Shown here in pieces: positions 1 to 6,142 of a DNA stretch of 7,302 bases (positions are counted from its first letter, which is position 1; each line of letters begins with the position of its first letter). The stretch lies in assembly GCA_030043215.1 (NCBI GenBank), contig JASHYG010000443.1, positions 1-7,302 of the forward strand, in the 5' to 3' direction. The DNA comes from Gammaproteobacteria bacterium. GTDB lineage: Bacteria; Pseudomonadota; Gammaproteobacteria; Steroidobacterales; Steroidobacteraceae. Both the position numbers and the translations under genes were made by a program. The notes under the pieces were generated by a model that ran no database searches, was not told the origin of the DNA, and saw only the letters and a list, made by a program, of their open reading frames with translations.

Positions 1-2378
1 TGGCGCTTCGCCTTGTCCACGGCCATCGATTTGACGACGAGATCGCTCAGCTCGGGAGGCAGCGCGGAGTTGACGTCGCGCGGCGGCCGCGCCTTGCCCT
101 GGACGTGCTGGTACATCACGGACATGTGATCGCCGCGCGAGTAAGGCGGCACGCCGGTCAGCATCTCGTAGAGAATGACGCCGAGCGCGTAGATGTCGGC
201 GCGCTCGTCCACTTTCTTGCCGAGGATCTGCTCGGGAGCCATGTACTTCGGCGAGCCGATGACGTAGCCGGTCTTCGTGAGCTGCGTGTCGCCCTCGCGC
301 TGGGCGGCGGCCACGCCAAAATCGACAATCTTGAGCAGACTTTCCTGGTTGATGAGGATGTTCGCGGGTTTCAGGTCCCGGTGCACGATGCCGACCTGGT
401 GCGCGACCGTCATGCCCGTCGCAATGTCGCAGCCGAAGCCGAGCGCGCGCTTGAGCTCCATGGGCTTCTCGCCGACGACCTCCCCGGAGAGCGTGTGGGA
501 GGGGAAGTACTCCATCGAGATGGCGTAGTTGCCCTGGATGTAGAGGAAGTCGTAGATGCGGATGACGTTCTTGTGCGTGATCTTGCGGGAATAGCGCAAC
601 TCGTGGACGAAGCGCTTCATGACCTCCTCGTCCTGGGCGACGTTCGGGTTCAGGAACTTGAGGATCAGCCGCTCATCGACCACCGTGTCCTCCATCAGCA
701 GCACGGTCCCGAAGGCGCCGCGGCCGATCCGGTCGATGTACTTGTAGCGGCCCTCGATGATGTCGCCCGGCTTGAGCGTGGAGATGTCGAGCTTGCCCGG
801 CTCCTCCGCGTGGCGGGAGGCCTGGGCCAGCGCTCCGTCCGAGATCAGGAGCGTGCGAGAGGACGCGGCCGCTTGTGCGCCACGCGCGCCGGCCGCCGCC
901 GGCGGAATCGTGGCGGAGCCCGCAGTAGGCACCGTCGTGAGGCTGCCGGTCGTGCGGTTGTCGAGCTCGGCGAGCGCGCCCGCGGCTATCCTCGCGATCG
1001 TCTGATCCGGCGAGGCGACCTGGGATTGCAGCTCGACACGCACCCGGTCGGCCAGCTTGCCGTCGGCCAGCTTGGCGAGGGCCTGCATGGTCTCGATGCG
1101 GACCTCGCGCTCCGCGCGGCCGAGCAGGGGCAGCATCGAGTCCACGAGCTTCGCATCGCCGATGCGCCCGAGAGCGCGCACGACGATGGGCAGCGCCTTG
1201 GGATTGCTTTCCTTGAGCATCTCGGAGAGCCGCGGCATCGCGCGCTTGTTGCCGATCTCCGCGAGCGCATCGACCGCGCGCTCGCTCACCCACCAGTCCG
1301 GATCGCGCGTCGCCTGGATGAGGTGACCGACCGCGCGCTCGTCCTTCGTCTGGTTCAGGATCTCGATCGCGGCGCGGCGGATGTCCTCGTCCGGGTCCCG
1401 CACCAGGGCGAGCACGGCGTCGATCACCTTGGGCCCGCCGATCTTTCCGAGCGCATCGGCGGCGCGGCTGCGCACCCACCAGTCGCTGTCCTTCAGTGCC
1501 TCGAGCAGATACTTGACCGACTTTGCGTTGCCGACCTCGTTCAAGACCTCCACCGCGGCGCGCCGCGCGTATTCGTTCTCGTCCTTCAGCACCTCGATGA
1601 GGTAGCGCACGGTATCCGGATGGTTGGCCTTGATAACGACGTCGATAGCCTTGTTCTGCACGTCCATCTCGGGATCGCGCAGCAGCGCGCAGATCCGCTC
1701 GACATCGATGGGGGCCTCCGATCGCTGCAGAGCGCTGAGCGCGGCGCCGCGGATGAGCTTGCTCGGGTCCTTGAGCTGCTCCTGTACGGCGGTGTTCACC
1801 TCGGGCGTTGCGAAGCGCCCGAGGATGTTGATGATGTGAACGCGGGCAATGGGGTCCTTCCCCTGCAGGCGGCCGAGGAGCTCCGGAACCGCCTCGGCGT
1901 CGGCGATGTCGCCGATGATGCGAAACAGAGCCGCTTTCTCGTTGGGCTCCTGGGCGTAGGCGGCAGTGATCAGCTCGCGTACGCCGAAGCGCTTCTTGTG
2001 CGCGGCGATGACCTCGAGCAGCGCGGACTTCGAGATGCCCGGGCGCGCGAGCGCCTCGAGCAGCGCGTGAGGCGGATAGCCGCGGCTGCTCGTGAGCGCC
2101 CAGGCGATGCCGGAGATCACTCGCGGGCTGCCCTCGACGAGGCCCTGGAGGAGCTGCGGCAGGGTCTTCGGATTCGCGAGCGCGGACAGCACATCGACCA
2201 GGACCACCGTCGCGGCCTTGTCCGACTCCGGCAGCGCCGCGAGGATCGAGTCGATCACGCCCGGGCCGAGCTCTTTCAGCTTCGCGCCGGCCTTCTCGGC
2301 GGCGGGGTCGCCCGCAGCGGACGCGGACCGGACCTCGGCGATCAGCCGCTCGGCTCTGAGATTAGTGAAAAAGCTCAT
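1..2378 (-). CDS. HEAT-repeat scaffold fused to a C-terminal Hanks-type Ser/Thr protein kinase (3' end cut by window edge)
   Basis: The minus-strand frame stays open for 792 codons from the ATG at 2378 to the window edge. An in-frame TGA lies directly before this ATG, so no earlier start is possible. Residues about 25-475 are HEAT/PBS-lyase-like alpha-helical repeats of about 31 residues, several ending in A-L-x-x-I-G. Residues about 474-510 are a Thr/Ala/Ser/Pro-rich linker. The kinase domain starts near 542: glycine loop GRGAFGTV (552-559), ATP-anchoring Lys574 in LILK, helix-C Glu593, HRDLKPAN with catalytic Asp668, DFG at 686-688, APE at 714-716 and D728 in ADIYALG. All catalytic residues are present, so it should phosphorylate Ser/Thr; an Arg precedes the catalytic Asp (RD class). 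No signal peptide or membrane segment is visible, so the part seen is probably cytosolic. The kinase C-lobe end and anything beyond it are missing. Substrate unknown; the HEAT array is likely a binding or autoregulatory platform (inference). Confidence 0.93.
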   Translation of the reverse strand, partial: MSFFTNLRAERLIAEVRSASAAGDPAAEKAGAKLKELGPGVIDSILAALPESDKAATVVLVDVLSALANPKTLPQLLQGLVEGSPRVISGIAWALTSSRGYPPHALLEALARPGISKSALLEVIAAHKKRFGVRELITAAYAQEPNEKAALFRIIGDIADAEAVPELLGRLQGKDPIARVHIINILGRFATPEVNTAVQEQLKDPSKLIRGAALSALQRSEAPIDVERICALLRDPEMDVQNKAIDVVIKANHPDTVRYLIEVLKDENEYARRAAVEVLNEVGNAKSVKYLLEALKDSDWWVRSRAADALGKIGGPKVIDAVLALVRDPDEDIRRAAIEILNQTKDERAVGHLIQATRDPDWWVSERAVDALAEIGNKRAMPRLSEMLKESNPKALPIVVRALGRIGDAKLVDSMLPLLGRAEREVRIETMQALAKLADGKLADRVRVELQSQVASPDQTIARIAAGALAELDNRTTGSLTTVPTAGSATIPPAAAGARGAQAAASSRTLLISDGALAQASRHAEEPGKLDISTLKPGDIIEGRYKYIDRIGRGAFGTVLLMEDTVVDERLILKFLNPNVAQDEEVMKRFVHELRYSRKITHKNVIRIYDFLYIQGNYAISMEYFPSHTLSGEVVGEKPMELKRALGFGCDIATGMTVAHQVGIVHRDLKPANILINQESLLKIVDFGVAAAQREGDTQLTKTGYVIGSPKYMAPEQILGKKVDERADIYALGVILYEMLTGVPPYSRGDHMSVMYQHVQGKARPPRDVNSALPPELSDLVVKSMAVDKAKR

Positions 2379-2566
2379 TCAGCCTTGCTGTTGGCAGTCA
2401 TCCCGGCCCATCCGCCTTGGCGCAGGTCCGGTCCGGCTTTGCGTAGCGCGCGAGCCTTTCCGGAGCCGATATGCAAAGCGACCCTCCCGCTACCGGCTAA
2501 GCACGAATTATGCCACATAGCCTGGCGCCCGCTCTCACCGGGTTCGCAACCCCGCTCGGGCGCTTC

Positions 2567-2584
2567 GCACCATGCGGATGGTGC
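2567..2584. repeat. Perfect inverted repeat (7-bp arms, 4-nt centre) upstream of mrp; candidate operator
   Basis: The arms are GCACCAT and ATGGTGC around GCGG. The element ends 45 bp before the mrp ATG and covers the place where a -35 box would sit for the TACACT hexamer at 2595-2600. A binding site for a dimeric regulator, or an RNA hairpin if transcription starts further upstream, are both possible. There is no T-run after it, so it is not a usual terminator. Confidence 0.55.
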
Positions 2585-2594
2585 TCCGAACCAC

Positions 2595-2600
2595 TACACT
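2595..2600 (+). promoter_or_regulatory. Possible -10 element (TACACT) for mrp-dcd
   Basis: TACACT matches four of six bases of the sigma-70 -10 consensus and would start transcription about 20-25 nt before the mrp ATG. The expected -35 position has no recognisable hexamer and lies inside the inverted repeat, which would fit a regulator-dependent promoter. The call rests on one hexamer only. Confidence 0.25.
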
Positions 2601-2629
2601 TTCACCATCAACCCACAGCACCGCACCCC

Positions 2630-3724
2630 ATGTCACAGCCCTCAGACGGCGCCGTCCAGGCGGCGCTCGAAAGCTACGTCGACCCCTATCTCGAGGAGAC
2701 GCTTGCGGCTGCCCAAGTCGCCGTGGCGGTCACCCGGACGGGTGAGCGGTACCTCGCGACGCTCCGTTACGGCTTCCCGGTCGGGGGTTACCAGGCGGAG
2801 CTCGAGGCCTCGCTGCGCGAGCACCTGCGCGCGTCGGGGCTCGCAGGGGAGCTCGAGGTACGGCTCGAATCGGATATTCACGCTCACGCCGTGCAGCGGC
2901 CGCTCAAGCCGCTGCACGGCGTCAAGAACATCGTCGCGGTGGCGTCCGGCAAGGGAGGCGTCGGCAAGTCGACCGTGGCGGTGAATCTCGCTCTGGCCTG
3001 GGCGGCCCAGGGTGCGCGCGTGGGCATGCTCGACGCCGACATCTACGGCCCGAGCCAGCCCCTGATGCTCGGACTCGTGGGGCAGCGCCCGGCCACCTCC
3101 GACGGCAAGCACATCGAGCCGCTGCGCAGCCACGGTGTCTGCGCCATGTCGATCGGCCTGCTGGTCGATGCCGAGCAGCCGATGGTCTGGCGGGGGCCGA
3201 TGGTCACGCAAGCCCTGAGCCAGCTGCTCGCCGACACGAGCTGGGGGGAGCTCGATTATCTCGTCGTGGACATGCCGCCCGGCACGGGCGACATCCAGCT
3301 CACGCTCGCGCAGCGGGTGCCCGTCTCCGGCGCGGTGATCGTGACGACCCCACAGGACATCGCCCTCGCCGACGCGCGCAAGGGGCTCAAGATGTTCGAG
3401 AAGGTATCGGTCCCGGTCCTCGGCATCGTCGAGAACATGAGCGTGTACATATGCCCCAGCTGCGGGCACGCCGAGCACATTTTCGGGGCGGGCGGCGGCG
3501 AGCGCATGGCCCGGCAGTACGGCGTGAGGCTGCTCGGTGAGCTGCCGCTCGATGCCCGCATCCGCGAGGAGGCGGACGGCGGGCGGCCGACGGTCGCGGC
3601 GGCGCCCGACACCCCCCGCGCCCAGGCGTATCTCGCGATGGCCCGGCGTACGGCAGCGGCGCTCGCGCGCCGCACGCGCGACCGCAGCAGCGTATTCCCG
3701 CAGATCGTGGTGGAAGAGACTTAG
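2630..3724 (+). CDS. apbC: Mrp/ApbC/Ind1-family iron-sulfur cluster carrier P-loop ATPase
   Basis: The predicted protein has 364 residues, normal for bacterial Mrp/ApbC. Residues about 8-85 form the MIP18/DUF59-type domain. The ATPase core begins near 100 with the deviant Walker A motif SGKGGVGKST (106-115). It continues with DADIYGPS (135-142), the Walker B-like VVDMPPGTGD (212-221) and a CPSC pair (Cys275, Cys278). In this family these cysteines bind the 4Fe-4S cluster at the dimer interface. The known role is ATP-dependent carriage of Fe-S clusters to apoproteins in the cytosol. I chose the ATG at 2630 because the family N-terminus begins just after it; an in-frame ATG at 2510 would add 40 residues with no family look. 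No Shine-Dalgarno sequence precedes it. The stop is 27 bp before dcd, so the two are probably co-transcribed. In many gammaproteobacteria mrp lies beside metG; here the divergent neighbour is the HEAT-kinase. Confidence 0.95.
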   Translation: MSQPSDGAVQAALESYVDPYLEETLAAAQVAVAVTRTGERYLATLRYGFPVGGYQAELEASLREHLRASGLAGELEVRLESDIHAHAVQRPLKPLHGVKNIVAVASGKGGVGKSTVAVNLALAWAAQGARVGMLDADIYGPSQPLMLGLVGQRPATSDGKHIEPLRSHGVCAMSIGLLVDAEQPMVWRGPMVTQALSQLLADTSWGELDYLVVDMPPGTGDIQLTLAQRVPVSGAVIVTTPQDIALADARKGLKMFEKVSVPVLGIVENMSVYICPSCGHAEHIFGAGGGERMARQYGVRLLGELPLDARIREEADGGRPTVAAAPDTPRAQAYLAMARRTAAALARRTRDRSSVFPQIVVEET

Positions 3725-3751
3725 ACCGCGCGGCGACTCGATGGGGGTCCG

Positions 3752-4318
3752 GTGAGCATCAAATCCGACAATTGGATCCGGCGCATGGCGCGCGAGCATT
3801 CGATGATCGATCCGTTCGAGCCCGAGCAGGTGCGCCAGCTCGACGGCCAGAAGATCATCTCCTACGGCACTTCGAGCTACGGGTACGACGTGCGCTGCGC
3901 GGGAGAATTCAAGATCTTCACGAACATCAACTCGACGATCGTCGATCCCAAGCGGTTCGACGAGAAGAGCTTCGTCGACCTCAAGGCGGATGTCTGCATC
4001 ATTCCGCCGAACTCGTTCGTCCTCGCGCGCACCACGGAATTCTTTCGCATCCCGCGCAATGTGCTCACGATTTGCTGCGGAAAATCGACTTATGCAAGAT
4101 GCGGCATCATCGTGAATGTGACGCCTTTGGAGCCCGAGTGGGAGGGACACGTGACGCTCGAGTTCTCCAACACGACGCCGCTGCCGGCGAAGATTTACGC
4201 GAACGAGGGCGTTGCGCAGATGCTGTTCTTCGAGTCGGACGAGGTGTGCTCCACCTCGTACCGCGACCGCGGCGGCAAGTACATGGGCCAGCGCGGCGTG
4301 ACGCTGCCCAAGGCTTAA
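3752..4318 (+). CDS. dcd: dCTP deaminase
   Basis: The 188-residue protein is full length. It deaminates dCTP to dUTP plus ammonia, feeding dUTPase and dTMP synthesis in the cytosol; bacterial enzymes of this class are homotrimers. The N-terminus [13 protein letters not shown] is typical of the Pseudomonas/Xanthomonas type and fixes a GTG start at 3752, with a weak G-rich sequence four bases upstream. The active-site segment GKSTYARCG (110-118) supplies Ser112 and Arg116. Glu137 in HVTLEFSN aligns with the catalytic Glu138 of the E. coli enzyme. The tail [15 protein letters not shown] is the conserved C-terminal lid. Cys109 before the Gly is, from memory, usually Leu in relatives. Codons around 4067-4102 are A/T-ending and unlike the rest of the gene. 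It follows mrp by 27 bp and meets the DUF3108 gene tail-to-tail. Confidence 0.97.
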   Translation: MSIKSDNWIRRMAREHSMIDPFEPEQVRQLDGQKIISYGTSSYGYDVRCAGEFKIFTNINSTIVDPKRFDEKSFVDLKADVCIIPPNSFVLARTTEFFRIPRNVLTICCGKSTYARCGIIVNVTPLEPEWEGHVTLEFSNTTPLPAKIYANEGVAQMLFFESDEVCSTSYRDRGGKYMGQRGVTLPKA

Positions 4319-5052
4319 GTGGCCGGGCCTCCGGTGAGCTTGCGGATGCGCAGCTCGAATTCGACCTTGCCTTTGCGCCGGCGCTCGGCCTGCACCGGAA
4401 AGTAGCCGAGGCTCGGCACCAGCCACAGCCGCATGACCCGATCCGAGCCTGGGCGATCGCTGCGATAGACGACCGTGTCGAGTCGGCCGAGGGGGGTGTC
4501 GAGCGTCTCGGTGCGCTCCCGCGTGTAGTGGTACTGCTTGGCCTCATCCTTGTCGAAGAGCAGGAAGCTCGCGGGATGCCCGCCCGCCGCGAGGGCGCGC
4601 ATCAGCTCGATCTGCACCGACAGGGGGTCTTGCGTCCCGGTCTCGAGCGGCTGATCCACGGGCTTGCCGTTCTGCGTGCCGTGCACACGCCTCGCCTGCC
4701 AATCGAACTGGAGCATGACGGTCTGCTCGTACTTATCGCGGCCGTTGTCTTCGCCATAGTAAAGCGGCCGCACGTGACCGTCCGCGACCGTGAAGACGCT
4801 CCGCTCGCTGATCGGATCGGGGAATGCGAGGCGGAACATCCCGTGCGCCCGATTGACCGTGAGGTACTCGTACGTCTGCGGCCGCACCTGCTTGAGGGTC
4901 AGCGTGGAGCTGCCGGCCGTGAACCCGTGCCATTCGAGGGCGTAAAGCGCCGTGAAGGGCTCGAGTGCACTCTCGTTAGCGAGTCCCGGCATTGCGACGC
5001 ACAAGGCGAGCGAGCACCCGAGCAGGGTTGGGAGTGTCTTCACGCGCGGCAC
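4315..5052 (-). CDS. Exported DUF3108-family protein
   Basis: From the chosen GTG at 5052 the protein has 245 residues. This start has a good Shine-Dalgarno (GAGGTG, 5064-5059) six bases upstream and gives a compact signal peptide: Arg3/Lys5, a hydrophobic core at about 10-20 and an AMPGLA cleavage site near residue 25. The ATG at 5100 (261 residues) is the main alternative. A Leu-Leu-Gly-Cys tetrad at 10-13 resembles a lipobox, but too little hydrophobic sequence precedes it. The mature part resembles DUF3108: the opening [17 protein letters not shown], a beta-rich middle, [15 protein letters not shown], and the ending [16 protein letters not shown]. It is probably periplasmic or outer-membrane associated; the function is unknown. 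In pseudomonads this family sits next to purN-purM, which are absent here. It is divergent from the DUF2066 gene, and its TAA overlaps the dcd TAA. Confidence 0.9.
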   Translation of the reverse strand: MPRVKTLPTLLGCSLALCVAMPGLANESALEPFTALYALEWHGFTAGSSTLTLKQVRPQTYEYLTVNRAHGMFRLAFPDPISERSVFTVADGHVRPLYYGEDNGRDKYEQTVMLQFDWQARRVHGTQNGKPVDQPLETGTQDPLSVQIELMRALAAGGHPASFLLFDKDEAKQYHYTRERTETLDTPLGRLDTVVYRSDRPGSDRVMRLWLVPSLGYFPVQAERRRKGKVEFELRIRKLTGGPAT

Positions 5053-5058
5053 GAGCGG

Positions 5059-5064
5059 CACCTC
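5059..5064 (-). promoter_or_regulatory. Ribosome binding site deciding the DUF3108 start
   Basis: GAGGTG on the minus strand lies six bases before the GTG at 5052. The upstream ATG codons at 5100, 5151 and 5169 lack a comparable site, and the GTG at 5043 would be 15 bases away, too far. Confidence 0.55.
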
Positions 5065-5137
5065 GATGGGACGCAAGAGCGATCGGGCGATGGCGCGCAT
5101 TGCGTTGCAAGGCTCGTTCCTCCCGCGGCCCTCACCG

Positions 5138-5143
5138 TACAAT
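5138..5143 (+). promoter_or_regulatory. Possible -10 element (TACAAT) for the DUF2066-hda operon
   Basis: TACAAT matches five of six bases of the -10 consensus and would place the transcript start near 5150, leaving a leader of about 48 nt before the GTG at 5198. No -35 hexamer is seen at the usual spacing; a TTGCAA at 5105-5110 is about 27 bp upstream, too far. The overlapping minus-strand TATTGT could serve DUF3108. Confidence 0.35.
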
Positions 5144-5174
5144 AGTCGCATGACCCGCGCCAGTCGCATGACCC
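5144..5174. repeat. 13-bp direct repeat AGTCGCATGACCC, two copies 18 bp apart
   Basis: The copies start at 5144 and 5162 and are identical over 13 bases, separated by GCGCC. They lie immediately downstream of the -10-like hexamer in the divergent region. Each contains CATG, giving ATG triplets on both strands. They could be operator half-sites or a small duplication. Confidence 0.6.
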
Positions 5175-5184
5175 ACTGCCCCCC

Positions 5185-5190
5185 GAGGGG
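5185..5190 (+). promoter_or_regulatory. Ribosome binding site deciding the DUF2066 start
   Basis: GAGGGG lies seven bases before the GTG at 5198. The in-frame ATGs at 5150 and 5168 have no purine-rich site ahead of them, so the GTG is preferred. Confidence 0.55.
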
Positions 5191-5197
5191 AAAACGC

Positions 5198-6142
5198 GTG
5201 CAGCACGCCCTGGCGGCGATTGGCGGCCTGCTCGCGCTCGCTGCGGCGGTCCCGCCGGCTCTGGCCTCGCGCCCGGTCCGCGTTTACGAGGTGAGCGTAC
5301 GCGGCACCGACCCGGTGGCCGCGTATCCGGACGCGATGCGCCAGGCGCTGGTGCGCGCAACCGGCCGGCGCGACGCGGCCGGGGACCCTGCGCTCGCGGA
5401 GCTCGTGACCGACGCCGCACGGTACGTGGTTTCCTCACACCTCGCGGGCGACGGCACCGTCCAGGTGGTGCTCGACGGCCCCGCGGTCGAGAGCCGGATC
5501 GTGGCGGCCGGCCGCAGTGTTTGGGATGCCGAGCGTCCGTTCACCATCGTCGTGCTGAGTCCCCCGCCCACGGGCGCGGCCGACGACGCGGCGCTGCAGA
5601 GCCTCGAGGCGCTCGCCGAGGGCCGCGGGCTTCCGGTGACGCTCGTGCCGATGGCGGTCACGGACTCCGCCGGCCAGCCGCTGAGCGGCGATGCCCTGCT
5701 CACGAGCGCACAGCGCCTGGGGGGAGATGCGGTGCTGCTCGGGCGGGCGGATCCTGCCGCGGCGGACGGAAACTGGCAGTGGACGCTCCTCACCGGATTC
5801 TCGACTCAGAGCTGGAACGGAACGTTCGAGGATGGCATCAACGGGGCCGCGGACGCGCTCGCGAGAGTGCAGGGCAGCTCGCTGCCGCTCGCCGAGGAGC
5901 GCACCGTGATCGAAGTGAGCGGAGTCGCCTCGCTCGCGGATTACGCGACCGTCGAGCGGATGCTCGCCGGTCTGCCTGGGGCGCGGGACTCCGGGCTCGA
6001 GGAAGCCGACGGCACGACGGCGACGTTCGAAGTGCTGATCCGCGGCGGAGCCCAGGCAGTCGAGCGGGCGCTCGCCGATTCCACCCATCTGCAGCGGGCG
6101 GGAACGGCGGAGGCGCCGCTGGCCTACCAGTTCCATCCATGA
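5198..6142 (+). CDS. Exported DUF2066-family protein
   Basis: From the GTG at 5198 the protein has 314 residues. The first 23 form a signal peptide (AAIGGLLALAAAVPPALA, then Ser-Arg-Pro), so the mature protein should be periplasmic or envelope-associated. The n-region of this start has only His as a possible positive charge. The ATGs at 5150 (330 residues) and 5168 add a Lys/Arg-containing stretch, and this is the one argument for a longer form. DUF2066 marks include the post-signal VYEVSVRGTDPVAAYPDAM, the helix ALVRATGRRDA and the alternating alpha/beta body with PFTIVVLSPP. No enzyme motif is recognised and the function is unknown. Placement upstream of hda is conserved in Pseudomonas and Xanthomonas. 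The TGA overlaps the ATG of the following phosphatidyltransferase gene (ATGA), indicating translational coupling. Confidence 0.88.
   Translation: MQHALAAIGGLLALAAAVPPALASRPVRVYEVSVRGTDPVAAYPDAMRQALVRATGRRDAAGDPALAELVTDAARYVVSSHLAGDGTVQVVLDGPAVESRIVAAGRSVWDAERPFTIVVLSPPPTGAADDAALQSLEALAEGRGLPVTLVPMAVTDSAGQPLSGDALLTSAQRLGGDAVLLGRADPAAADGNWQWTLLTGFSTQSWNGTFEDGINGAADALARVQGSSLPLAEERTVIEVSGVASLADYATVERMLAGLPGARDSGLEEADGTTATFEVLIRGGAQAVERALADSTHLQRAGTAEAPLAYQFHP

Larger units (their letters stand above)
2379..2629. other. Divergent intergenic region between the HEAT-kinase gene and mrp
   Basis: This 251-bp region has no convincing gene. It must hold the promoters of two divergent genes, but neither has a good -35/-10 pair. 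On the plus strand a -10-like TACACT lies at 2595-2600. Three short hairpins stand in a row: GGGTT/AACCC at 2540-2552, CCCG/CGGG at 2551-2560, and the strong one at 2567-2584. On the minus strand an 8-codon ORF (2401-2375) ends inside the kinase start codon. Open frames crossing the region are antisense or upstream extensions without family support. Confidence 0.6.
5053..5197. other. Divergent control region between the DUF3108 and DUF2066 genes
   Basis: This stretch of about 145 bp must contain both promoters if the chosen starts are right. It holds TACAAT at 5138-5143 on the plus strand, which read on the minus strand offers TATTGT (5144-5139), and a 13-bp direct repeat at 5144-5174. Longer versions of either protein would begin at ATG codons inside this region (plus 5150 or 5168; minus 5169, 5151 or 5100), so the true non-coding length depends on the starts. 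Confidence 0.5.

Noticed and set aside
2510..2629. 40-residue N-terminal extension of Mrp from the ATG at 2510
   Set aside because: The extension does not resemble family sequence and would place the strong inverted repeat inside coding sequence; the ATG at 2630 fits the family start.
105..2984. 959-codon plus-strand open frame
   Set aside because: It lies antisense to the HEAT-kinase and then runs out of frame into mrp. Its composition is Arg/Asp/Val/Leu-rich shadow sequence, while the opposite strand has complete kinase motifs.
4285..4309. Hairpin near the dcd end as a terminator
   Set aside because: The stem is interrupted by a bulged C, lies in conserved codons of dcd and has no T-run on either strand.
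2642..4426. 594-codon minus-strand open frame
   Set aside because: Antisense to mrp and dcd, both recognised with intact motifs. Its His/Arg/Asp-rich composition is typical of a GC-rich shadow frame.
3772..5145. 457-codon plus-strand open frame
   Set aside because: Overlaps dcd out of frame and then runs antisense to the DUF3108 gene. No family features.
5521..6138. Long N-terminal extension of the phosphatidyltransferase
   Set aside because: The in-frame upstream part is an Arg/Gly-rich shadow of the DUF2066 gene; the enzyme fold starts at the ATG at 6139.
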